The position numbers and the translations under genes were made by a program. A stretch of 64,000 bases of DNA, from contig NC_047063.1 in assembly GCF_902459465.1 (NCBI RefSeq), positions 18,689,685 to 18,753,684 of the forward strand, given 5' to 3'. This document shows, piece by piece, positions 12,893 through 30,100 of this stretch. Within the stretch, counting starts at the first letter, position 1. The number at the start of each line of letters is the position of its first letter. Source of the stretch: Asterias rubens. Lineage: Eukaryota; Echinodermata; Asteroidea; Forcipulatida; Asteriidae. The notes beneath the pieces were generated by a model. That model did no database searches and was not told where the DNA came from. It was given only the letters and a program-made list of their open reading frames with translations.

Positions 12893-13957
12893 TTTGTTCA
12901 CAAAAGCAAAGCTCAAACTGTTTTGAGCTTTTGGTGAAGGGCACCCTGTGAGGAATGTAAATTTCTACTTGAACATTTCAAGGGCACCAAGGCAGTGACC
13001 AGGGGGCATGGAGGCAATCGCCTCTGTTGTCTCTGGGAAGTATCAGGCCTGTCAATAAGCGCTTAAAGGCGCTTTGAAGTGGCCCTGGAGCCAAGGACGA
13101 TTTTCGGAACACTAGTGCCTTGAGCCCACGGAATACAGGTACCTTTAGTACCTACACAACAACGGTGCTGAGGTCCTGCGGATTACTTAATGACCAACAC
13201 TGTTTACTACATGTACCTCCAACTTGTAAAATCATAGCCAAGCAAAGAAAGAGTTGGCCCTCTCCTTTATCTCCCAATGTCTACATAGAATTGGAGTATC
13301 CAGCTCAAAGGAGGTTCACATGTGAATTCAAAAAAGTCCTTTCTATTGGCAAATTGCCTGTAGAATCCTATGATTTAAATAGGGTTCCTATACAGATTCT
13401 TATAGAAAAATAATTGTCACTTCTGAGATTCCTATAAGATTCTTATAGGTTTTTTTGGTAAGGGTAATGCCTTACATACTTATGTAGCTTTCCTGAGAAT
13501 CTCAGTTAACAGATAAAATGATCTTGTGTGCCTATCATTTTTTCCATACGAATGATTTCACCTCGGTGAATAGGTACAATTGAAATATTATATTTATTCA
13601 GGTTTACTTTTTTTAAGTTATTTGTTTTAGTTGTCAAATTGTATAGATAGTGTGTCTTTTTTTCTTTCTTGTAAGTAAAGTTTCAGTGACATTTAATGTG
13701 TACTTTAACGAGGTCTCATCTTATAAGTAATTCATAGATTTGTCATTTCTAGCTTGTTCATATCAAAGTGGTACCGAAAATGCCTCAATAATGATGGCTC
13801 TGTAAAAAAATGAAATTGAGAAGTAAACAATTCTGGGGCAGATTTATCGAAGCGCCAAGATTAATCATGAAGATGAGTTGTCAGTATTACCATTGTGATT
13901 GCTATTGAGACAACACTTTGCTATACTAATTGAATTTATTTGCAGTAAAGATAAGTC

Positions 13958-14370
13958 TTAAAGGCACTGGACACTATTGGTATAAACTACTCAAAACAGT
14001 TGTTAGCATAACAACTTCTCACTCAAATAGTAAGGCTGCAGGCCTGCAGCCGATTTCACAAAACTTTACGCAACTGCATAAGTCCACTTGCGCAACATTT
14101 ATGGCCCAACTTACGCCATAAACGTTGCGCAAGTGGACTTACGCAGATGCGTAAAGTTTCGTGAAATCGGCCCCTTAAGCCTTTAGTTGGGCATCTGACA
14201 AATGTTTGAATGCACACAAATTTGTGCAACAATGGTGTTTTGTCTTACATTTTTCTCTTGCAACTCCGATGACCAATTGATTCCAAATTTTTACAAGTTA
14301 GTTACATTATGCATATGTTGGGACACACCAAGAGAGAATACTGGTCTTTGACAATTACCAATAGTGTCCA
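13958..14370. mobile_element. F1 element carrying a nested hairpin element (14049-14171)
   Basis: The outer ends are TTAAAGGCACTGGACACTAT and AATAGTGTCCA. Inside sits a separate hairpin: CGATTTCACAAAACTTTACG on the left and CGTAAAGTTTCGTGAAATCG on the right, with roughly 55-bp arms around a short centre. Confidence 0.8.
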
Positions 14371-14614
14371 GGGTCCAATTTCATAGAGCTGCTTAAGTAA
14401 AAAATTTGCTTAAGCACGAAAATAGCTCGCTTATTTTACACACGTTACTGGCCAAAATTTCATGCCATATACATTGCTTGTGACTGGTATTTAGCTGTTG
14501 TTTACTAAGCATAAAAATTGAGTGGAGTCTTGGCCGGTAATTTGATTTTACTATGCAAGGATTTTTTCGCTTAAGCAAAATTTTGTGCTTAAGCAGCTCT
14601 ATGAAATTGGGGCC
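14371..14614. mobile_element. F4 inverted-repeat element abutting F1
   Basis: Ends GGGTCCAATTTCATAGAGCT and AGCTCTATGAAATTGGGGCC. The interior is very similar to the copy at 25657-25901, including TTGAGTGGAGTCTTGGCCGG. It starts exactly where the F1 element ends. Confidence 0.85.
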
Positions 14615-14960
14615 TGTGTCTTTAAAGCTCTTTGTGAAAAGGAGCCATGGTGAAACCTTTACACACGGAGGGTAAAAATAGGTACACGATAAGTACTAAA
14701 GATTAACTACAGTCGTGCATTGGTGTCTTGGACTTCACATGTAATAATTTTCGTATTTTGTGACTTATCCTTGGCTAAAGCATTGTAACGTTTTGAAGAG
14801 TAGTTTATATCACTAGAATTTCGAACTGAATTTCAACTTCTCAAATAAATTTTCTCTTAAAACCTTGAAGTGTTATATTTTTTCCCTTTCGGTGATGGCC
14901 CAAAGTAATGTTTCTCATTGTTTTTCAAAACTGCAATGCACAGAGGGAGTTAAACATCCG

Positions 14961-15302
14961 TTTAAAGCCATTGTAAAAATTCACAGATTTACAAATAATT
15001 TACAGGGTTTACAGAAGGTAATGGTGAAAGACATCCCTTGAAGTATTAGTCCATGAAATGCTTTACTTTTTGAGAAAACAGTAAAAGAATATCAAGTCTC
15101 GTTAACGAGAATTACGGATTTATTTCAAACACATGTCATGACACGGCGAAACGCGTGGATACAAGGGTGGGTTTTCCCGTTAATTTCTCCCGACTCCGAT
15201 GACCGATTAAGCCCAAATTTTCACAGGTTTGTTATTTGCTATAGAGTTTGTGATACACGAAGTGTGGACAAAACTGTTTACCGAAAGGGTCCAATGGCTT
15301 TA
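14961..15302. mobile_element. F2 inverted-repeat element
   Basis: Begins TTTAAAGCCATTG, has lost part of its left terminal repeat, and ends GAAAGGGTCCAATGGCTTTAA. The interior matches 1526-1901. It directly abuts the F3 element that follows. Confidence 0.8.
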
Positions 15303-15684
15303 AAGGGAAGGTACACGTTTGGTAATTACTCAAAACAAATATTAGCTTAGAACTGACTTTGTAACGAGCATTGGAGAGCTGTTGGTCATGTTGGTAGTAT
15401 AAAACATTGTGGGAAACGGCTCCCCCTAAAGTAATGTAGTGTTTGAAAAAGAGGCAATTTCTCACTAAAATAATAAAAAACTTCTAGCTAGAAGTCTTTT
15501 ATTCCTATCTGAAAGCACACAAATTCGTCAAACAAGGGTGTTTTTTCTTTCATCATTTTCTCCCAACTCCGATGACCAATTGAGCTCAAATTTTCACAGG
15601 TTTGTTATTTTATGCATTGATGTTGAGATACACCAAGTGAGAACACTGGTCTTTGACAATTACCAATAGTGTACCTTCCCTTTA
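15300..15684. mobile_element. F3 inverted-repeat element
   Basis: Ends TTAAAGGGAAGGTACACGTT and GTGTACCTTCCCTTTAA. A central palindrome (CTTCTAGCTAGAAG) and the internal AAACACACAAATTCGTC-like block are shared with 48778-49147. Confidence 0.85.
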
Positions 15685-15685
15685 A

Positions 15686-16860
15686 CTTTGGTCTGCTGGC
15701 CAAACGCAAGTTGTGACACCCGAAGACCAGTCAGAATTCTGTCCAACTAGTCAAGCTCGCTAATTAGTGCTTCTCCATCGCTACATGTAAACCACTTACT
15801 AGTTCAATATACAAGTCGCATGTAAATTACAAAGTTCAACAAAAACCTTAAGATATGGACGAGAGAAACAGCTCGCGGCAAGTAAAAATGACAAGCTTAC
15901 TGGTCCTCTGATAAAGTAGAACCATTCCAGCCACCATTGCATAAGGCTTTGCATTTCATGTACGGCCAGAACTCTGAGCCAGCGCTGCAGTTTCCAGCAC
16001 CCTCCCCGAACCCATGCCTCCAAATAAGGGAGTGAGCCGTTAATCTTGGTCCAAGAAGTCACGACCTCTTACTTGTTAACGCAACATAAGATAACCCGGC
16101 AGTAGTAGTAGTCAAAACCGCCAAAAGAGTGCAGGTATGATGAGTCATCTGTCGATCATACTACATTCGAAGTTGTAACTTGTATCATTAGCCCCAAGAA
16201 TTCTGGAACAGTGTAACCCAAAGTCGCATTATAAAAAAACAAGGACAGTATTTATTAATGACAAACTCTCAAATTCAATTACTTACAATTCTTTTTTTAA
16301 TGAAAAGAAACAAAACATAATTCAAAACAAACTTGACCAAAGTCACACAAATACTTGTTATGGGAAGTGGCATTATTTTTAAAGTAGCTTAGCCACAAAG
16401 TAAACCACAAGAGGGCGACATACAGGGCAATCATCATAATCCAAAAGACTGGAAATTTTGTAATTACTACTCGCTGCTTTGTTTCATCCCCAATTCCCCT
16501 AAATTCTAGGTTTCAAGAAATGTATAATATATTTCAATTTTAAACACACTATCAAAACACAATTTATGCTGCTTAGAAATATTTCAACAGGGTTCAATGC
16601 ATTCTATTGATTAACATTGTGAACATTCAAGCTTGTTTGGCCCCAAAAACTCATAAGTAGAACCATTCTTAGGAGATTAGGAACTTGAGATAAAGAAGCC
16701 TCAAAATTCCTTAAATCCTGCAATAAATGGACACATGTAATTTTCCATGGCCACCATAGCCTGTTGCCATAGTAATGGCTTTGGTGCTCCTTGAAAAGTT
16801 TCCCCAAAAAGATTTTCCCAACAGAAGTGCCCTTTACAAAAATGAGAAGGGCCTTGCCCT
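15686..16860. other. Intergenic stretch without recognised feature
   Basis: No conserved ORF, RNA or clear terminal repeats seen. It lies between the RAD54L2 3' end and the RUVBL1 3' end (converging transcription). 16800-16865 holds a fragment of the GGGCAAGGCC-type interspersed repeat. Confidence 0.4.
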
Positions 16861-17199
16861 CTTTAAAAGCAATGGACACCTTTCGTAACTGTCAAAGACC
16901 AGTATTCTCACTAGGTGTACGGTTCATCCCAAAATATGCATAAAATAACACAAGAATAATAAGAGAAAAAACACCCTTACTGCACAAAGGGTGCACTTTC
17001 AGATGCCTCAAAAAAGGTTTTAGGCCTAAAGTCTTTTATTAATTGAGTGAGAAATTACCTTTCTAAAATACTGTTACTTCTGAGGGAGCAGTTTCCAACA
17101 ATATTGTATACTTTCAACAGCTCTCCATTGCTAGTAACACAGAAAGTTTTTATGCTAATTTGTTTTGAGAAATTATCAACAGTGTCCAGTGCCTTTAAA
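16861..17199. mobile_element. F1 inverted-repeat element
   Basis: Starts CTTTAAAAGCAATGGACACC and ends GTGTCCAGTGCCTTTAA. It sits just downstream of RUVBL1, likely within or next to its 3' UTR. Confidence 0.75.
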
Positions 17200-17374
17200 G
17201 ATGAAATTCCAGACCTACAAGATGTTAACAGAAAATAACCCCAAAATGTCTTACTCATGTTTCTGGCAGAGGCATTTAAAGGCAAAATATCCTGGTTTAC
17301 ACAAGTAAGACAAACATCGCAGTGTTACAAAATGGATCTTTAAATACAAAATGATGTCGAAATCTCAACTGGAA

Positions 17375-23976
<6,602 letters not shown>

Positions 23977-24260
23977 GTAAGTCTTGTGTTTTGATTTGTT
24001 TATCTTCTATTTTGTCTGTATTCGAAATTGAATTGTTTTTAGTTTGTCCGTCTAAAAGATTTGTGTGATTGTGGATGTAAAGAAAACCTGTTTAGTCTTG
24101 TAATTTATGCTTTGTAAGCTTATTTGTCAAATGACACGAGTCTTGACAGTGACATTTCTAGTTCTAAATAAAAAAGTGGTAATCTATAGCGCCCTCTATA
24201 TTTATTTATCACTCACTTTTTGAGAGAATTTTGGTCACTATTATTAGTAGTATTCTTGAA

Positions 24261-24641
24261 TTAAAGCCATTGGAGCCTTTCGGTAAACACTATTGTCCAA
24301 GGCCCACACTTCGTGTATCACAACTTCTATATCAAATAACAAACCTGTGAAAATTTAGGCTCAATCGGTCATCGGAGTCTGGAGAAAATAACGGGAAAAC
24401 CCACCCGTGTATTCGCGCGTTTCGCCGTGTCATGACATGTGTTTAAAATAAATCTGTAATTCTCGCTAACGAGAATTTATATTGTTTTACTGTTTTCTCA
24501 AAAAGTAAAGCATTTCATGGAGTAATATTTCAAGGGAAGTCTTTCAGTTTTACCACTACCTTCTGTAAACCCTGTAAGTTATTTGTAAATCTGTGAACTT
24601 TTTTTTTTTTTTTCTGTACCGAAAGGGTCCAATGGCTTTAA
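24261..24641. mobile_element. F2 inverted-repeat element
   Basis: Ends TTAAAGCCATTGGAGCCTTT and GAAAGGGTCCAATGGCTTTAA. Orientation is opposite to 1526-1901 (TTCGCCGTGTCATGACATGT inside). It sits in the CCDC146 first intron. Confidence 0.85.
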
Positions 24642-25129
24642 GCGTCAATTGTTTTTTACGGACATTGCCGTGTATCACGTAGAAGTAGAAATTAGTTAGG
24701 ATTATATATTAATTGGTTGCTTGGGTTGGGTTGGGTTGTCAATATAAAATATGGCTGTTTCTTTTCTCAATCTGTCAATCATTGATTCAATCAATACTAC
24801 AAAGTACAATACAACAAAGTCAATCAAATTCAAATGAATCATGAAGCCTGAAACCGTCGTAAAATGAATCATATTTTTAATATTAAATGTTAATTAGGCC
24901 TAGGCACTAATAAATTATAAAAAATCATTCAAATCAATAATATTTTAGATAAATAATAATGATTAATGTCAAACTTGAATATTCAGTCCTGCCTGCTTGA
25001 TTTCACACAAAATGCCGTATTATTATGGGCAACTCCATGGTATTCGAAGGGACGTTTTATTACATCTCCTAGAACTATTTCTTCCAATCTTCCGATGAGT
25101 ACATCCCTCCAGAGGAGTAAAGTCGTACT

Positions 25130-26135
25130 TGGGTGCAAAAATGCTTGGTCCTGGTAACAAATATCAAAAAATGTGCTACATGTACAGACTGAGGGTGAGG
25201 TCAAGGAAGGAAGGTGCAAGCAAAAAGATGTCTGTGTGGTAGACTATGGGAGGGTGAGTGGGTTCAGACGGCTCCGGAAGATCTCCAGAGAGTGAGCAGA
25301 AACCACGATGGCTGGTAGGGTGTTCCAGATACAGATTACACTTGGGAAGAAACTGTTCTGGTATGAGAGTATTCTACAATGCTGCTGTGTGAATTGTAGA
25401 TGGTGGCCTCTAGTCTGATTTGGTGAAGATGGGTGTATACATCAGGGTAACTTTGCTTTGGGCCCGGCGTTCGTACAGAGATTGCCATTGGAGGTTTTTC
25501 AGCATCTGTGTGACACTGTCCAGTATGTCGTAGACAGCCGTCACAAATCTTGCGGCACGCCGCTGAACCATGTCTTATTTTGGAGACCTTGGGTGTGTGG
25601 GTCCCATACCGATGACGAGTACTCAAGTGTGGGACGTACATGTGTCTTGTAGACCTGGGGCCAATTTCATAGAGCTGCTTAAGCAAAAAATTGACTTTAG
25701 CACGAAAATAGCTCGCTTATTTTACACATGTTACTAGCCAAAATTTCATGCAATACACATTGCTTGTGACTGGTATTTAGCTGTTGTTTACTTAGCAAAC
25801 TAATTGAGTGGAGTCTTGGCCGGTAATATGATTTTACTAAGCAAGGATTTTTTTGCTTTTAAAGCAAAATTTTGTGCTTAACAGCTCTATGAAATTGGGC
25901 CCTGTTCCTTGATCTTTGGAGGGCATTTTCTGAGGTTGCGACGAAGAATGCCAAGGGTGCCATTGCTCTTGTTGCAGATGTTTTGGACATGTGGTTTCCA
26001 GCTGAGGTTTTGGTTGATGGTGACTCCCAGGTACTTTGCCTCGTCAACGGTTCAAAGTGCAGACCCATGGATTTAGTAAGGGGTAGCTCCCAGAATGTTG
26101 TTACGGTTTTTGACGATAGCAGAACGACCTCATAT
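25130..26135 (-). mobile_element. CR1/L2-like LINE remnant (reverse transcriptase C-terminus), split by an F4 element
   Basis: Read on the minus strand, 26060-25905 encodes EAKYLGVTINQNLSWKPHVQ then NGTLGILRRNLRKCPP. This is the typical thumb/C-terminal region of Jockey/CR1-clade reverse transcriptases. After the F4 insertion (25657-25901) the frame resumes with MVQRRAARFVTAVYD...SVTQMLKNLQWQSLYERRA and later an FFDIC-type ending. Frameshifts and stops (for example a TGA just before VDEAKY) show it is dead. The 5' part and catalytic YxDD box are absent. Confidence 0.85.
25657..25901. mobile_element. F4 element inserted into the LINE remnant
   Basis: Ends GGGGCCAATTTCATAGAGCT and AGCTCTATGAAATTGGGCCC. 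LINE coding sequence continues on both sides, so this insertion is younger than the LINE. Confidence 0.85.
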
Positions 26136-26334
26136 GTAGTTATAGGAGTAGTTTTGACTCATAAAACAACTTTTGAATCAAATTGAGTATCATTTATAGT
26201 TTAAATACATCAAGCAAATGTCAACAGAGTCCGAGGATAAAATAAACAATTCTGAACCCAGCAGTCCTGGATTACAGACATAAGGAATGTGTGAAAGAAG
26301 CTTGTAAAAATGTTGTTAACATTTTCACGATTGC

Positions 26335-27132
26335 ATGGGATCTCTATACCCTGAACTCCGTCGCATTGTATGCAACGAAGGAGTCTAACCCATGGGATCT
26401 CTATACCCTGAACTCCGTCGCATTGTATGCAACGAAGGAGTCTAACCCATGGGATCTCTATACCCTGAACTCCGTCGCATTGTATGCAACGAAGGAGTCT
26501 AACCCATGGGATCTCTATACCCTGAACTCCGTCGCATTGTATGCAACGAAGGAGTCTAACCCATGGGATCTCTATACCCTGAACTCCGTCGCATTGTATG
26601 CAACGAAGGAGTCTAACCCATGGGATCTCTATACCCTGAACTCCGTCGCATTGTATGCAACGAAGGAGTCTAACCCATGGGATCTCTATACCCTGAACTC
26701 CGTCGCATTGTATGCAACGAAGGAGTCTAACCCATGGGATCTCTATACCCTGAACTCCGTCGCATTGTATGCAACGAAGGAGTCTAACCCATGGGATCTC
26801 TATACCCTGAACTCCGTCGCATTGTATGCAACGAAGGAGTCTAACCCATGGGATCTCTATACCCTGAACTCCGTCGCATTGTATGCAACGAAGGAGTCTA
26901 ACCCATGGGATCTCTATACCCTGAACTCCGTCGCATTGTATGCAACCAAGGAGTCTAACCCATGGGATCTCTATACCCTGAACTCCGTCGCATTGTATGC
27001 AACGAAGGAGTCTAACCCATGGGATCTCTATACCCTGAACTCCGTCGCATTGTATGCAACCAAGGAGTCTAACCCACGGGATCTCTATACCCAGAACTCC
27101 GCCGCATTGTATGCAACGAAGGAGTCTAACCT
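26335..27132 (+). repeat. 57-bp minisatellite, 14 units, in the 5' intron of CCDC146
   Basis: Units begin every 57 bp from 26335 to 27076 and are almost identical; variants are CAACCAAG in two late units and several changes in the last. Each unit holds an imperfect hairpin (CTCCGTCG ... CGAAGGAG). The array ends about 60 bp before the acceptor at 27190-27191. Near-identity suggests recent expansion or gene conversion. It lies between the predicted leader-exon donor and the acceptor, so it is most likely intronic. Confidence 0.95.
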
Positions 27133-27199
27133 GAGGCTTACCTTTTGTTCAGACATTCCTGTAACAATTTGTTGTCCGTTTTGATTGACAGCTACCACA

Positions 27200-30100
27200 A
27201 TGAGTAAAGGGAGCAGTAGTGACGATGAGAAGTATGAGCCAGCAATCGCTCCACTGGCTCCAAAAGTCATCTTACAAGAAGAAAGCCAGGTTGAGGTCTC
27301 GGCTAGTCCTGCGTTCCAATGTCTGGATGAGGTAAAGACACTGCTGACATTTTCATCTTTAGTAAAAAATGGCGTGTCATAGCAGAGTAGTCAAGAGTCA
27401 CCGCACTCGAGCTCTTGGCCCACATTCATGGCTCTGCTTGCCATAAGCAAAGAATTAGTACTTGCAGAAGCAGGGAAATCTGTGCTTACTCCTAGCATAT
27501 TTCATGGGTTAGTAGGGAATTTTGGCTTACAAGTGCGCGTGCATACATGTACTCCATGTTACTAGGTATTCTACGTTTACATTGCTAGTGCAGATATTTG
27601 TGCCGTGCAAGCGGAGAATGGTCATTGTGAGCACAGAATTCGGTGGTAAGCAGGGCCCAATTTCATAGAGCTGTTAAATTAATTTGCTAAGCATGAAATT
27701 TCTTTTATGGTAAAAACAGGATTACCTACAGGTATTCAGCTGTTGTTTGCTTATCTTGCAAATCTTGTGGAAATTCGGTTGGTAGTCCTGTTTTTTTTAA
27801 TGAAGAAATTTCATGCTAAGCAAATTTTTGTGCTTAGCAGCTCTATGAAATTGGGCCCTGGAGCCATGAAATTGAGCCCTGGTGTTTCTGATCAGCAGAG
27901 TGGGGGTTCGAGTCCCGGTCATGATATTTGTGTCCTCGGAAAAGATTTTCTACCATAATTGCTCTGTCCATCAGATTTGAGATTAGCTGTAAAGGCCCTT
28001 TGGGAACCAAGACGGCTTATCAAGGAAGAGCAGGGAACCTCAGTGTTACTGCTTCACATACGAGACCCTGTGTTTACATGTTTTCTTAGGCTTGTGAGCT
28101 GCAGTGATTTAGTACACTTATGCCGCATAAATGCGGCATTCTTGGTTTTGTTCCAGAAATATATAGTAATAATAATAAAAATTAATAATGACAAGTTTGT
28201 AGAAATTTTACATAATTAATTTGTCACCCTTTTCCCTTTGCTTCAGTGAAGATGGAGTTTACTTGATTTTTTTTTAATCTGTTATTTTTTAATTTTATTT
28301 GTTTACATCTTTAGCTGTTCCAACAAGGTAAACTAACTGGAACTAAAGTTGCACAGCTCAAGGCAAAGTATACAGAACTCCATAGAACTCTTGCAAGGTA
28401 AACGGATGTCTTCTTTTAAAACAAGTTGACTTATTTGCTTACTCAAGTATTCACTTTGATTACTCTCTTACTTTTGGTAACATTTGTCACAGAGTTGACC
28501 AACTATTTCCACTCTGTCAATATGAGTCAGATGTCGCCCAATGCATTATTGAGTTATAGACAGTTTAATGTGGAAAATATAAAATAAAACAAATTATTTT
28601 TCTTTTTTTACTTTTTAAGATTATATTTGCATGGTAAACCTTTAGAACACTTTTTTTTAGGCAATAAAGCTTATGAATACACAATTTTGTGATCATACTT
28701 TGGTCTAATTTGTATCCTTTCGCGCGAAATGGTAGTTTAAAAATATCACTTTACTTGTAGTTCAATTTTAACCAAAATTTATATACTGGCTAATTTCAAA
28801 TGGGAGCAACTCAGCAACGCAATACACCCCAAAGCTTAGACAATATACCAAATAACTGCTGCTGGTGTGTTCTTTCCAGCCATGCATATTACTGAATTTT
28901 TTTAATTGTCAACATCTGACTCATTTTCACAGAGCGGGTCACATTTAAAACAATTCAACTGGTAATGTTTTGTATGGTGTCACAACTGTGTACAAGTTTA
29001 AATGTGTGACATTTATTACCATATAATATCATACTTAAGGACTCAATTTCATAAAGCTGATAAGCAGAAAATACTGCATTACAAATAATTTTGCTAAGTT
29101 AAAGTTGAGTGGGGGGCACCAGTCTTAACGTAATTTTGGCTGTTATTGTGTTAACCTGTTTCTGTCAAGCAATACTTCTCTGTGCTTAGCAAGCTTTTGT
29201 GCTTATAGGCTTTATGAAATTGGGCCTAGGTTGCATAGTTTATCTATTAATCAAAACCATAGTTTATGATATTGAGTGCTCACACAGTAAGACGGTTGAT
29301 TGTAGCTGCATTTACTACTGCAGGCTGTTAAAGTTTACCATTCAAAACAACAGTGGCTGATATTGAACTGTTAGTTAGTAGGAGGGTCAACCATGTTCTG
29401 TGTATGCATTCACCACATGAAAGGATATTGCAGGCTGGCCTTGTGTGTCTTCAATTTTGTGAATACATGTAATGAGTATTTCCAGTTTGTATAAGTCTAT
29501 TTGAGGTTGGCAGGTTTGTGAACAATTACGCTAGTGCAAAACTGACGTAAACATGAGTGCTCCACAGGGTTTGTGAAAATGCAATAAAATAGAATTAGCT
29601 GTTGGAAACTGAATGGTATTAATCCCCCCGAAAACAAATGGCCTTACCGTTAACTATTTTCTTAGAACAAGAGATTCAGAAACATCCCACCTACAAGAAG
29701 CCAAGAAATGTACGTCGGTCCTTGAGAAGCAAAGATCTGAGCTGGAGAAGGCAGACAACTTTCCTGAGAGCTCCAACACGGAAGTGACTAAGCTGCGCAC
29801 TCAGTGGCTCAAACACACCAATGAGATTGACCAGTCATCGGAAAGAACCTATCAAAATGATTTCAACATTGAAAGGTATGGTCCAAGAGTTTGTTTTTTT
29901 TAAACTATCCTACTTCAGACAGGTCAGAGGGAGTCGTTTCTCATAATGTTTTATACCACGTCCAGTGCCTTAAAATACTGATTTAGGTTAATTGAATTAA
30001 ACAAGTTTGGATATACTCTTCACATTGCAGTCTACAGGAGGAGAAGCGGATGCTCGAGCGAGAGTACAGCCGCCTCCCCAAGAAGGAAGAGATCGACAAG

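Noticed and set aside
25458-25652. A plus-strand 64-codon ORF
   Set aside because: It is the antisense of LINE reverse-transcriptase remnants on the minus strand.
26335-27132. CRISPR-like array
   Set aside because: Units are contiguous with no unique spacers, and the genome is eukaryotic; it is a minisatellite.
26291-27184. 297-codon open frame with 19-residue repeats as a repeat protein gene
   Set aside because: It has no in-frame ATG, the frame is open only because the 57-bp unit is a multiple of three, and it lies in a likely intron.
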